NCBI GenBank assembly: GCA_026929865.2
Contig: CM049403.1
Coordinates: 901,001 to 965,000 of the forward strand
Direction of reading: 5' to 3'
Source: Hyperoplus lanceolatus
Lineage: Eukaryota > Chordata > Actinopteri > Uranoscopiformes > Ammodytidae
Length of the DNA stretch: 64,000 nt
Positions 1 through 10,885 of this stretch are shown one piece after another (the stretch's first letter is position 1; every line of letters begins with the position of its first letter). Below the pieces are notes generated by a model. The model did no database searches. It saw nothing but the letters and a program-made list of their open reading frames with translations, and had not been told where the DNA came from. The translations under genes and the position numbers were made by a program.

Positions 1-1787
1 AAGCCTGATAAAGACTCTTGGGGCCTACATGGGTAAAATAAAGCCTGGATTTGAGTTTTCTGGAGGCAAAACCCCCAAGAACAAGGGGTCATAAAACTAA
101 GGGCCAGCCCTAGTTTCATCACACCTGATAAGGTTTTGTACCCCCATTGGCTGAGATCTTCCAGTCAACCATGTGATTTGCAATGATAAAACCAGCAGCA
201 CCCCAAAATCAGAGCCTTTTGCAGTGGAGCCATCCACGAAAGCCCAGGTGTTGCAGAAGCTTAAACTTGAGCTCACAGGTGCTTGCCTGCAGTCTTTACC
301 TTCCAGTCGAAGGGAAGTTTAAGCAAGGAAACTTCATACTACCGCTGACTGCTGAAACTCAGCCTGTGGCTTCCTCCCTGCCAGCGGAGAAGAAGCCCAG
401 CGTCCCTGAACGCAACAGACAGTAAACTGCCTCGCCGCCTCCGCAAGGGCTGTAACGCCACTACCGGAGCAAGCCAGCTGACCGCAAACGGGCCCCGTCT
501 TTCCCCCAAGAAGCAAGATGTCGCTCCACCGGCATAACAAGCAGGACCCTCCTCTAAACCTGCCGTGTGGACCACAGGATCTTATCCTACACATCGCTTC
601 TCATCACCGTCGGAGCCGGTTCACAGTAGGCATTTGTATGGACTATAACGTAGCCTATAGATATATATTTAGGTATACATTAACTTAAGGTTAAAGATTT
701 ACCGACTGGCCAGTCGTTTTCCCTTGTTAAATGTGATTCTGACAGCATTATTTTCATAATAATTGCCTAACTGCTCACTGGTTTTCCTCCCGCTTTCCCG
801 GGAGAGATGTTTGGTGTTGTGATTGTCCTTTACGTGCCCAGAGCACAGCTGTTCCCCTCTGATATCTCCGAAGCAGCATCAGTCTTGTGAGACCACTCAC
901 AGATTGAATGACTGTAGGCTATAAATCAAGGTGAACAACTAACTGTGCACTTTCTGTGGCGAGCTTTTACTTGATCTCCTCTTTCTTTCTCTCTCTTTAT
1001 TCAAACTCTGTACATCCGCACACCAACACATATTCTTACATTTGCGTCGCGATTGTTAAGCATATGAGCGTTGACTTCTGTGGTTTCCAAAGTTAAATTG
1101 GTGGTGTGACGCTGGCCCACTGCGTGACTTTAACGTCCGTCACAGTTAGGGCGTCTCCGCCACGTGATTCTTTCATTCGCCATCGGTGACCCACTTCCGT
1201 GACAGAAAGCGTCTGGCTAATCCGCCATTTTTGAAACTTTGGCCGGTCACCCCCTTTCTTTTTGACACCCACACACACACAGTGGTACATACACATGTAC
1301 TATAGCCTGTGGGTTTGATTCTAAACTGTTCTTATTATTGCTTGTGCTATGTCTGCTTTCTTAAATTAGATTAGTTAATGGTTATTGACTTATGTGTCGT
1401 TTTAATCAACTTGCCTAAGTAAATAACCCTTACATTTGGATTTTAAAGAGCAGTGTCTGTGATATTTGTGTCTTGTATTTCACTAATTGCTGGTAAATAA
1501 GGTCTATGCTCGAATATTCACTCCTTCATTATCTTAAATGTACATTGTAACCAACTTTGACATTTTAAAAGGTAAATCCCTTTAACATTATGAGACTGTT
1601 TTTCTGATTTGATTCAAAGTTCCCTTTTTCAAAGGGTGGTGCTCCGTAGGTATTAATACGTAATTTGATTAGCTGGACTAATTTAATTGATCATTAATTA
1701 ACAATTTTTCTTAATATTATAATTTCCTTAGAAATTAATAATATTCTTGACTTTGTCAAATCTACCCCTTATGAATTCCCAACAACA
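1..1787 (+). repeat. Long dispersed repeat, copy 1 (possible solo LTR)
   Basis: Bases 1327-1787 match 13960-14407 almost base for base, including the TTAAATTAGATTAGTTAATG segment and the AATATTCACTCCTTCATTAT segment. Weaker similarity continues leftward (an ATTGGCTG...GCTTAAAC order near 150-270 matches one near 11765-11925), so the unit probably starts before base 1. There is no long open frame. Size and layout resemble an LTR or long non-autonomous element, but no terminal repeat was identified. Confidence 0.6.
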
Positions 1788-2186
1788 CTTTAACATAGGA
1801 TTGGTGGTTTATTCTTTTTTGCATAGCAATGTTTTCTTTAATAGTTGTTGTTGGTATTTTTATTTTATTTTATTCATTTTCTTTATTTAACCTTTATTTA
1901 TACTCAAGATATCATTGAGGGTGACCCTCATTTGCAATGATGTTGAGAAACAAAAACAACAATACATACACAATATACAATGCAAATACATCAAATACAC
2001 AACAAGCTGGTAAAGAGAAACATTTTAGACAGAGATGTAGAGTGGCTGGAAATAAAATGTAATTGGTTAAAGTACAATATGGCCTAATTAAAACAGTTAC
2101 AGTTTAGTAAATTTAAGATAGTATGTTTAAATTGGTTAAAGGATATCATGGTATTCATTTTAATTTGTTGCTGTAAGTTGTTTCAG

Positions 2187-3571
2187 GGGCCTATTTCAGG
2201 TAGCTGGTTTTACATACTCTGAGTTTAATCCTGCGCTCTGAGTTGGTAAACTCAGAGCAACTCTGGGTTTTCGGTTTCAGAACAGTGGATCAGCGTTGGG
2301 TTTATCAACTCTGAGTGTGTTCACTCTGGGTGGAGCATGTGCGTAAAAGCCATCGTCAATGGATCGCTGATAACATGATTCACCATGGAAACAGAAGAAA
2401 CAAATGCTTGATCCTCCCACTTCTCAAAAAAGAAATCTCCGCTCCTCCCACTAGAGTTAGAAATATTAACGAATGAGCTTATGGTAGCCTATGGAGAATA
2501 ATTAACGGGATATTGTCTCATAACTCTGATCTAATCTCCTCGGCAATTCAGAAAAAAAACAGCAAACATTTTTTGTCAAGAGAATCATTTCGCTTCCGTA
2601 TGAGAAGCCATAGTCTATTTTAAAAAGTTAGGCATATCAGCTGTAAAGTAATAAAGCTGGCGCGGGCCGCGCGGCACAGCATTGCTGACAGTGTTTTATA
2701 TTTGCTGTATAATATGTTGGCAAGCTATAGCCTAATAGCCTACTGTGCAGTAAACAGAACAGACTGTCGCTTCTTTTAAATGGGGAGTGAAAGACATTAA
2801 CGTCAAGACACATTAGGTGACAGTTTCCATTGAAGAGCCTGATTGATTTATTACCAGATCCATTTTCCTCAAGTGATCACAGTTTAAATTATTATATAAC
2901 TTTTATATTCAAATTAGGCTATTTAACGAGGCTCGTCTGTGACTTTTGGATCGCAGAAGTGAACTGTAACGATCGCGTGCAGCCGCAGCATTACATGAAT
3001 CCACCTGACATACATCTGTTCAGTGGCACATACGTTAAAAAACATACAATACAAATAGGTTTATTAATCTGAATGTAGAGCATGTCACGATGTGTAAGGT
3101 GGCCGCCTATGGTCCGTTCATAGGCGGTTCTCGGCTGAGAACAAGGCTATACTGATCAGATAAATGATCGGTCAAACGTAAAATCATCAGGAAATGATAA
3201 AAACATCCCGATGGAGATTTTTATGGAGTGATTTTGCTTCAAACTGTACAGGGACGCGTGTGACAGTGACACTCTTTCTTCAGTCGGAGCAGCAGCGTAA
3301 AGTGAAAACAAACTCAGGGTAGGACTAACCACCTCCCGAGCAGGTTAGACCCACGGCGTATGTTGCCGCAGTAACTGACCCTAGGTTGCGCTGAACCTGC
3401 TACCTGAAACGGAAAACCCAGAGTTTCCACCAACTCAGAGCGAACAAACTCTGGGTTGCCTCAAAACCAGCTACCTGAAACAGGCCCCTGGTAGCTGGTT
3501 TTGAGGCAACCCAGAGTTTGTTCGCAGGATTAAACCCAGAGTATGTAAAACCAGCTACCTGAAATAGGCCC
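2187..3571. mobile_element. Non-autonomous DNA transposon, 49-bp TIR, CAG target duplication
   Basis: Starts GGGCCTATTTCAGGTAGCTG and ends with its inverse. About 49 bp of TIR carries one mismatch. CAG flanks both sides (2184-2186 and 3572-3574). It is inserted inside a LINE 3' region, which confirms mobility. The 1.4-kb interior has no transposase frame. A 3-bp duplication fits a PIF/Harbinger-type element. Confidence 0.85.
3440..3525. repeat. Perfect 36-bp inverted repeat with 14-nt loop
   Basis: Arms 3440-3475 and 3490-3525 are exact inverse complements around TGAAACAGGCCCCT. The left arm plus loop looks like a second terminus (ACCTGAAACAGGCCC) of the same element, so it may be a head-to-head junction of two termini. 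Confidence 0.9.
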
Positions 3572-3808
3572 CAGGAGTCAGGGGCACTGAAGCTTAAAGC
3601 TGTCTGTCCCAGCTCAGACCGGGCTTGTGAAACATAAAGCATAAGCTTGTCAGAGGAGCAGGTCTGATAAAGCCCATCTGAAATTTGCAGCATTTCTGTT
3701 AAATAACGAGGAAGCGTCCCGGTCAAGGCTTTGTAAATAAAAATGTGCCAATGTGCTTCACGTCTCTCTTTAAGAGATGACCACTCAACGTTTTCAATGT
3801 GAATCTAC

Positions 3809-3923
3809 CTGGGGATGCTGGTCAGGTAGGTGACCACATTGAGGAAGTCTTCTTCTGGCACTTCACTGAAGCTTGAGCATTCTGGGAAGGTGATGATGGG
3901 GGCGCCATCTTTCCCTCGCCCTC
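3809..3923 (-). CDS. mcf2l2: mcf2l2 coding exon 3 (start of Sec14/CRAL-TRIO domain)
   Basis: On the minus strand an acceptor GTTGTAG (3930-3924) precedes GA that completes Gly, then GRGKDGAPIITFPEC and on to FLNVVTYLTSIP. The exon ends AG before donor GTAGAT (3808-3803), with a split Ser or Arg codon. GGRGKDGAPIITFP and the P.EDF.NV.TYLTSIP motif are hallmarks of the Sec14-like domain of MCF2/MCF2L/MCF2L2, which binds phosphoinositides and restrains exchange activity. Length is 115 nt, phase 1 in and phase 0+2 out, as expected for this family. The next exon is not in the window. A LINE relic lies within about 20 nt of the donor. Confidence 0.92.
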
Positions 3924-3961
3924 CTACAACACAGACAACACCACACTCAACATTTGATTTG

Positions 3962-4126
3962 ATTTGTATTAACCTTCATTTAACCAGGAATATTCCCATT
4001 GAGAATTAAAAAACATTTATATTGAGAGGGAGTTATGGCCAAAAGAGCAACTAAAAATATCAAAGTTTCAGGTTCAAAACATAATTTCACATTTAAAATT
4101 CATATAGATAGATTTTTCATTTCATT
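3962..4126 (-). repeat. LINE 3'-tail-like fragment
   Basis: CCTTCATTTAACCAGGAATA followed by TTCCCATTGAGA resembles, on the minus strand, the 3' end of fish CR1/Rex1-type LINEs. It is A/T-rich beyond that. Confidence 0.4.
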
Positions 4127-4408
4127 TCATTTAACTTTTATTTATCCTCGAGAGACCAATTGAGGGGTGACCCTCATTTACAATGGTGTCGAGTTCAAAT
4201 AAATTCCAAGGAAAAACAACAATACATACACAATATTCAATGCAAATACATCAAATACACAACAGCAGGTGAAGAGAGAAAAAAAAACAATTGAAACATT
4301 TACATAGTGGTGAAGAGTGGCAGCAATTAAAATGAAATGGGTGAAAGTACAATATAGCCTAATTAAAACAGTTACAGGTAGAGTTTGGCAGATTCAAGAT
4401 AGTTTGTT
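4127..4408 (-). repeat. LINE 3' untranslated region, second copy
   Basis: Matches 1865-2150 through AAAAACAACAATACATACAC and AATATAGCCTAATTAAAACA. It stops where the Harbinger-like fragment begins. Confidence 0.7.
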
Positions 4409-4409
4409 G

Positions 4410-4592
4410 CGTGGCCGCGCTTCGAAGCGAAGCGCGAGAATCGAAGGTGCTACCATTTGCGGCGCGGCCAACATATGCGGCGAACGCAGAAGATGAAAAT
4501 ATTTATCTTTTTAGCGTCGCCGCGATAGCCAATCAGCGTTGAGATTGCCCGGTGGTCTGCAAGCCGAGGTGGGCGTATGGAGTGCGGACATT
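4410..4592 (+). mobile_element. Harbinger-like family 1, fragment
   Basis: Contains the family segments TAGCCAATCAGCGTTGAGAT and GTCTGCAAGCCGAGGTGGGC shared with 16759-17587 and 36666-37260. Both ends are missing. Confidence 0.75.
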
Positions 4593-4663
4593 CAATGAAC
4601 TGGCTAAAGAAAGCAGGTCCGTCCCTCACATACAGTATATCACATGTAGAAGAAGACATAATC

Positions 4664-4945
4664 CTCAGTTAACACTCTGTGGCCTGAAATACACATGCAA
4701 ACAGGACCTTTACACATGCAATGAATGGAGAGATTCAGAGTGTGCAGCCAGTCTCACAGAGACAGCACTCTGAGCAGTTTAGGGGTTATGTGCCTTGCTG
4801 AAGGGCACCTCTGCAGTGCCCAGGAGGTGGACTGATACCTCTCCAGCTACCAGTCCACACTCCAATATTGGTACGGGCTGGACTTGAACCTGCAACCCTC
4901 TGGTCTCTAGTCCAAGTCCCACAGACTGAGCTACTGCCGCCCTAA
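4664..4945 (-). mobile_element. tRNA-derived SINE (V-SINE-like)
   Basis: Minus-strand 5' end has an A box (GTAGCTCAGTCTGTGGG) and a B box (GGTTCAAGTCC). Then comes a central domain with GGACTGGTAGCTGGAGAGGT and GGTGCCCTTCAGCAAGGCAC, then a tail running to about 4664 (GTATTTCAGGCC). This order matches a widespread teleost SINE. No clear target duplication was found. Confidence 0.85.
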
Positions 4946-5061
4946 AGGAAAGACTTGGTATGAACACATTGGATACAGTGTCATTTTGAGTGACTGGAAG
5001 AACAAGCATATGATACAATGTGCCAATGCTTTTATTTGTTTTAGCAGAAGAGGGAAATCAG

Positions 5062-6194
5062 GGGCCTATTGCATAAAACTAGGATAAGGGATTAACCTAG
5101 GATATTTCGGTTATCCTGGCTTGCGTTAGCCATGATCCGGTTGCATAAAAGCAGAGGGACATAAGTTACCATGGAGATTTATCCTTCACGTAAAGGATAA
5201 ACTTATTCTGTTGCCTGATTGGCTCAGTCAGCTGTCACTCCGATCTGAAATCAAGGTGTTTAACAGTTATTCCATGATCTTCTCTGTATTGCTTTATTTT
5301 CATTAGCCTGTTTTAAGGTACCACATAAAAGACTGCATTGTCATTTAGTTAAATAGTCCTTCTTTTTATTTATTTAACCTGAACCATTTATAATTAACTT
5401 AATTATAATTAGATTAAGATGCAATGATATAAATTATAATAATTGGGTCAAATAAATTCAATTTGTACTTATCACTATATCGAGGTGCATCTAAAACAAA
5501 ATTCAGTATCAATGAAAAATTCCTTTTTTCTTGAATTCAAAAAGTGAAACTTAAATATATTCTAGAAATTCATTACACATGGAGTGAAATTAATCTAGAA
5601 TAAACATACTTTTCAGAAGGTCGACATTTCTGTATTATAAATCCTTTTTCTGATTGGTTGTATGTAACATTCTAATATTGAGATACTGGATTTTTTATTC
5701 CATGATCAATCAATCATCCAAAAAAAGGCCTGACATATTTCACTTTGTGTAATGAATCTATGAAAGTTTAACTTTTTGAATGGACTTTCCATGACATTCA
5801 ATTTTTTAGATGCACCTGCAGACTGCTCACTGTCAACTATTTTTTCATAAAACAATGCAGGGACATCAAGAACAGTTGGCAGAGAATACATTTCCTGTAT
5901 GAAATGAACTGCCCCCTCACTTACGGTTTAAACTAGCAAGGCATTGTGGGACAATGGGCCGTCTTTTCCATTTTTCCATCAGTAAATCTGTGTCCGATCT
6001 TTGGGTCTACTTCTGAAAACTGTGGGCTGGCACTTAACAGAATTACTTACACCTGGCTTGACAAAGCGGCTCCTTTACATCCTGGATTGGCGTTTATGCA
6101 ACTGACTAATCCAAAGTGCCCAGGCTAGACTTTGTCAAGACTGGCTTTATCAATCATCCTGGATATCTTTATTCCACTTTTATGCAACAGGCCC
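5062..6194. mobile_element. Non-autonomous DNA transposon, GGGCCTATTGCATAAAA termini
   Basis: Left end GGGCCTATTGCATAAAA; right end TTTTATGCAACAGGCCC, its near-perfect inverse. The flanks are CAG and CTG. It shares the GGGCCTRTT tip with 2187-3571. No transposase frame. It contains a nested smaller element at about 5480-5817. Confidence 0.75.
5480..5817. mobile_element. Small Tc1/mariner-like MITE nested in 5062-6194
   Basis: AGGTGCATCTAAAA at the left is inverted at the right as TTTTTTAGATGCACCT. The tip is close to the CAGGTGCATCT tip of the Tc1-like element at 55238-59393. A/T-rich interior, non-coding. Confidence 0.6.
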
Positions 6195-6850
6195 CTGGTG
6201 TTTGCTGTGCAGGTGAACACACCACCACATAGTATAGTGGGGCAGAAGTGATCATTGAGAGGGATTATTTTTGTGTGACTCATTCATTAAAATGTTGCAT
6301 AGTCTGCCTTTAAAAAGTTGAATTTTGGGCAGTTTTATGAACAGTACAGCACATATTATGAGATGAAGAGCTAGTTAGTCTTTGCGGTGTGGTGTAGGTG
6401 GTGTTTATAATTTTCTGCATATGCAGTTGACTCTGTATATTGTCCCCAGTCTTAATGTTAAGAGTTCTTGACGGCGGTTTGTCCACCACACACTTGGCAT
6501 GATAGATTGGACAAGAGATTTATCCTTGTTCTTTTCATACTGGGAGCGACATTCTGCCTGTGTCTCTCTGGACCTGTGGTGTGGCATTGGGAGAGGAATC
6601 CTTGACAGCGCCCTGATTTATTTACATGATAAGGTTAAGATCTCTCTATAAGAGTTGGTCCCACGACTCTAGACTCTTTTGTTGATCAGGTTATCAAACC
6701 AGAATTTTGCATCACTAAATTAATCCCTGGAATTATCACTTTCAGACGGGCCTATTTTAATTAAATATTCAGATGATTCAGCATATGCAGGTTGTGTGAG
6801 TTCTGTAGGCAATTCACGGGACAGTGTGCAGTAGGAGCTACACCCTCCTC
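6195..6850. other. Intron 2 sequence, nothing recognised
   Basis: No exon, TIR pair or SINE box could be supported. Confidence 0.5.
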
Positions 6851-6854
6851 TTAA

Positions 6855-8159
6855 AGCAGCAACGAGTAACATTTAAATATCTTTTAAACAGCCTCATGTT
6901 TCCTCTCATAATCATAAATTACCTTTAACAGCAAACCAGACCATCTGTGCAAAGAAAGACTTTTTTATATAGTTTTTATTACTGCATTTGATCTGGTCGT
7001 ACACCCAGTCCGATTTTCGGTTCACGCGTGTATGCTCTATGGTCACATATCCGTATTGGTCGCAGATTTCAGTGCGGCGCAGGAACGATTTGAGAAGCCT
7101 ATGGCTCCAGGTGAGGGAAGGGGAGCGGGAGCCTTGTTTGAGACAGTTGTTTGTTCATAATGACTGATAACGGGGCTGAACCATCAAAGAAAAAAAAGAA
7201 AATGCAATGAAGAAAAGCTAAAAGGGAGAGTGGCGGGCGGCAGGGCGTTGCCATAGCCTGGCTCCGCCCGCCCGCCCGCCTACTTCCGGCCAAATTTTAT
7301 TTTCCCTTCAGTAGTCAGTCTGGGTGTACAGCCCATTTCCCAGTTTTGCCGGAGATTCGATAGCCGGTCCAATCAGCGAACAGAGCGAGTGGCTGAGAAC
7401 GATGACGTCGAAGTCGCACTCCAGTTTCAGTTGCCAGAAGCCGGCTCATGACACACGTGACGACCAAACGTTATGCGATTGGTTGGCTAATCCAGAGTGG
7501 CACTGGGCAGATCCAGTAGTTTTAAACTTTAGCAGACACACCCGCCTCCATGAGTGAACGTTTGCCAATTACAGCACTGCCAGACCCTCTGTACAAATGA
7601 AATGAAGTACGATGGTCTGGTAGCACCAGGCTAGCGTTGCCAAGCAACGTATACACAATTTCACGCAGCGAACCTAGACTGCAGTGTTTACTCCTAAATG
7701 AATGAGCGGTAGCCTACTAAAACAAAGTTTACTTTGCCTCACCAGCATCATCAGATGACCATTATTCATCTGAAATAGTCATTATTTACAACATAAACAC
7801 ATTATCTCATCGTGATCCATACTAACTAACTGCCATATCTCGTTCATTCGCTTGGTGTGAGGACACGGACTCGTTCAGTTCTGTGAGAGGTGACAATGCA
7901 TCAACTCATTGCAATCAGGTGTGTTTAGCACTTACTGCCATTAGTTGATGCTGTGTCACCCATAGACTCACAGAGCCGAAAAGAGTCCGGTGCCCTCCAC
8001 ACTTTCAACACACGGACACGCACCATATTGCTTCCTGATTATTTGAATCTTGCACTCCCTGCACGAGCTAGAAAACAGCTTCACGACAGCTGGCGTCGTT
8101 AAAATACTACCGCTTTTGTTCAAAGGTGTCGCCAACGTGCCGACTTACTCGTAGTGGCT
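6855..8159 (+). mobile_element. piggyBac-like non-autonomous element, copy A
   Basis: Flanked by TTAA on both sides (6851-6854, 8160-8163). TIRs are AGCAGCAACGAGTAA and TTACTCGTAGTGGCT. About 90% identical in its shared parts to 42332-42899 and, inverted, to 21662-22580. It carries a 380-bp nested insertion at 7254-7633. No transposase. Confidence 0.85.
7254..7633. mobile_element. hAT-like MITE nested in piggyBac copy A
   Basis: Tips TAGCCTGG and CCAGGCTA are flanked by the direct repeat GCGTTGCCA (7245-7253 and 7634-7642). Copy B of the host element has the unoccupied site (GGGCGTTGCCAAGCAAC), which proves the insertion. The 8-9 bp duplication suits hAT or a Mutator-like element. Confidence 0.85.
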
Positions 8160-8175
8160 TTAAATGTTACCAAGG

Positions 8176-8400
8176 TTGGGAGATGGATATGGATTTTTGG
8201 AGGACCAGGAGGACTAAGCTGAATCTCCATTCTGGGAGAAGAGGTTAAGGTGATGGAGGGCTACAAACACCTTGACATTCACCTGGACAACAGACTACTG
8301 CACATCTAACGTCTTCAATATTTCTGCTGCTGGGACACTGAAATTTACCTTTAAGGATAAATCAAGTCCATCCATCCATTCATATATATTCAATTCATAT
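8176..8400 (+). pseudogene. LINE reverse-transcriptase relic
   Basis: Frames read approximately DFWRTRRTKLN, GEEVKVMEGYKHLDIHLDN, a fish LINE RT motif (EEVxVVExYKYLGxHLDN). After an internal deletion comes TATTTCTGCTGCTGGGACA and a (TCCA)n tail near 8370, typical of a LINE 3' end. Confidence 0.6.
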
Positions 8401-8816
8401 GGATGTTAGACTGTGGATTGCATTAGGCCTACGTATTATAATCTTTAAATGTGGCTCATTTTGATAAAAAAAAAAGAAAGCTTCATGGGGCCTTCATAAA
8501 GTGTTATCTGAAAATAGGCTTGAGACTGTAGGCTACATATCCATGACATGAGAAAATTATTACTTTGTTGACATAGAAACCGAATACATTGCTGGAAAGC
8601 TCTTGACGTATGTAGGCCTAAGTTAGAAGATTATCATGGCTCCTGCTTTGAAAAACTGACATTTGACCTTTTGGCTTTTTAATTCTGCAACAAAAAGTGC
8701 TGAAGACATGGGACAGACTGTTAGGGAAAGCTCCACAGCTATCTATCATGTGAGGGTACTCGGCGCTGTCAAATATGGTTAAAATACATTTTCACCCTAA
8801 CAATTAGAACTTTTAC
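8401..8816. other. Unassigned intronic sequence
   Basis: A/T-rich. No TIR or exon recognised. Confidence 0.4.
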
Positions 8817-9131
8817 AGTAGCTTGAAAAAGTATTCATACACCTCAAACTTTTCCACATTTGTCACGTTACAACCACACATGTGAATGTATTTTATTTGG
8901 ATTTTATGTGATAGACCAACACAAAGTGGAGCATAATTGTGAAGTAGAATGAAAATGATACATGCTTTTATTTTTTTTCTTCTAAAAGTGTGGCCTGTAA
9001 AAGTATTCAGCGCCCCTGAGTCAATACTTTTTAGAACCACCTGGACTGCAATTACAGCTGCACGTCTTTTGGGGCATTTCTCTACCAGCTTTGTACGTGT
9101 ACAGACTGACATTGTTGCCCATTCTTCTTAA
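8817..9131 (-). pseudogene. Tc1-like transposase C-terminus and 3' end
   Basis: On the minus strand it reads KEEWATMSVCTRTKLVEKCP then KRRAAVIAV, close to the C-terminus of a common teleost Tc1-like transposase (RCAKLVE.YPKRLAAVIAAKGG). The 3' untranslated/TIR region follows, ending in AAAAGTATTCATACACCT on the plus strand. It has no catalytic core and is broken. Confidence 0.7.
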
Positions 9132-9310
9132 ATGGGCAACATGAGCAAATAACCTGTGAACAGCAATTTTCAATATTTCCAGATATTCTCAATCTGAATA
9201 TTTCTGTTCACAGATACTCTCCATCCAATCTGACTGAGCTTGAGCTATTTTGCAAAGAGGAAAAATATCCTTCTCTATCTAGATGTGCAAATCTGGTAGA
9301 GAGTAAGTGG
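9132..9310 (+). pseudogene. Inverted fragment of the same Tc1-like transposase
   Basis: CACAGATACTCTCCATCCAA and GAGCTTGAGCTATTTTGCAA read as HRYSPSNLTELELFCKEE, which precedes the 8817-9131 peptide in intact elements. Here it lies on the opposite strand, so the locus is an inverted partial duplication or two abutting copies. Confidence 0.65.
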
Positions 9311-10801
9311 TGGTCAAAATGTTAGGATGTGGCGTCTTTGTGTCACCAATCCCGAAATCTTCATGACAAATAACAGGCTCATATGAATTCACTGTATCAA
9401 GATTATGAAAATAATGTACATAATTCTTGCTAGAAATCTTTAAAAACATCATCACACACCGATCTACAGTATGCTCTTTTTTAGCTCCTAATTCCCACTA
9501 AAAAAGGCATTTGTGGCGGCTATTGAAAGCTGGAAGGGCTGCTGGTATAGGCTCGTCTTGTGTCACGTGACACAGGCTCAATGTCCAATAGAAACAAATG
9601 CACGTTGATATGTGACATTTTTCGGCCAGACATTTTTCAAATGTCTACGTATCCCTCGCTTGGAGGAGAGTTCACTGACAACGTTTTTCTCTGGCGACTG
9701 GGTTGCGACGCATCAGATACTTTATCATGGGAGTGACAGCAGCTGAGGTATTTGGGTTAACAGATATGGTACACAGTATAGGCCTACCCTCAAGCAGGTC
9801 AACTGTTAACCATTTATTAGGCCAATCTGAGGTCAATGCACCACATAAATGCCTCATTTCCTACAGTGTTGGAGTGTTAAGATCCCTTTATTCCATTTTG
9901 TTGTCTGATGGTGAAACAATTCTTCAGTTTATCATTCAAATCCATCTATTGGTTGGGATTTCGGTAGGAAATGTTATTATACGTATGTGTGATAGTTATT
10001 TGGAATCCACCTGTTATGGTAAGGTTTAGGGTGAGGAGATGGCTTAGCAAACATACCCCAATGTGTTGATTTAGAGGGATATGTAGCTGGGTTAGGCCTT
10101 GTATGTTGGGGAGGGTAAGGAGGGTGAAATTGATAAATTAGGCAATGCCAAATGTGGTCTTATATGATTGGCCAGATTTACCTTGCCACCATTAATCCCA
10201 TTTTAATTAGTAACATATATATCTCCACACAGAGTTTGAGAGGTGAGTCATAAAAAATGCACTTTAACATTTTACAGGTAAAAAAGATGGATTCTGACAC
10301 ATATTAACATGTAATAAAAGATCAACTGAATTGTTTACCCAGGGACACTGGTTATCATAACTTGAAAAAAGAAACATAACACAAGCTTGGAAACTCCTAG
10401 GAATGTGTTGACCAATCGGAGGGTTTCAAAGTGAAACCTCCAGTTCCAGTGGAAATAGAACCCAAAATACTGTAAGAGGATGTTAAAAAAAATGTATTTG
10501 GCCCGATTCATTTACGCAACTATCTGTGTGCATGTGCATTTGTGTGTGTGTGTGTGTGTGTGTGTGTCTGGTGTTTGTGTTTTTAAACCTGTTGAATAAT
10601 ATTAACCCTAACCCTGTTCACGACATTCATAGCAGAACCACAGAAGTCAGCATTATTCTTTCAATACAGGAACGTGATATGTGAGAACTACCACTTGTTA
10701 AAAAATTAAAAATAACTTGATTTTATGATGGAGATGTAATGTGAATGTTTCCCAGCCCCGCTCACAGGTTGTGTGTGTGACAGTGGAGTGTTGGTACATA
10801 C
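9311..10801. other. Intron 2 sequence, mostly unassigned
   Basis: Contains (TG)13 at 10541-10567. A 108-codon open frame at 9703-10029 has no recognisable domain, splice support or family and is not called a gene. Confidence 0.5.
9559..9574. promoter_or_regulatory. 16-bp palindrome with CACGTG E-box
   Basis: TGTGTCACGTGACACA is a perfect palindrome containing GTCACGTGAC, the extended E-box bound by USF/MITF/TFE-type bHLH-ZIP factors. Function is inferred only. Confidence 0.4.
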
Positions 10802-10885
10802 CTGAGAGCAAGGCAAACTGGCGATGGAGCTGCTCTATGATGTCTACAGCCAGCAGGGGCCTGATCTCCTGCTGCATGATCTCAT
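10802..10885 (-). CDS. mcf2l2: mcf2l2 coding exon 2 (84 nt, in-frame cassette)
   Basis: On the minus strand the exon is bounded by acceptor ...CTTCAG (10891-10886) and donor GTATGT (10801-10796). It encodes DEIMQQEIRPLLAVDIIEQL followed by HRQFALLS and the first base of a Gly codon, the amphipathic stretch just before the Sec14 domain in the MCF2 family. It enters and leaves in phase 1 and is 84 nt, so skipping it would keep the frame and remove 28 residues. The acceptor is unusual: the expected pyrimidine tract is replaced by a (TG)13 repeat. Neighbouring exons are 50 kb upstream and 6.9 kb downstream. Confidence 0.9.

Larger units (their letters stand above)
1865..3793 (-). pseudogene. LINE (CR1/L2/Rex1-like) 3' end, split by a MITE
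   Basis: The 3' untranslated part (1865-2183) matches 4127-4408. The 3575-3793 part reads, on the minus strand, as the C-terminus of a non-LTR reverse transcriptase (W.SL..RR.AHW..FIYKALTG.LPRYL). The two parts are separated by the 2187-3571 element. The relic ends about 15-20 nt from the exon-3 donor of mcf2l2. Confidence 0.7.

Noticed and set aside
4766..5018. Minus-strand frame over 4779-5018
   Set aside because: It is the SINE read in sense. Not a gene.
9703..10029. 108-codon open frame in intron 2
   Set aside because: No homology recalled, no splice context, and A/T-rich surroundings. Chance frame.
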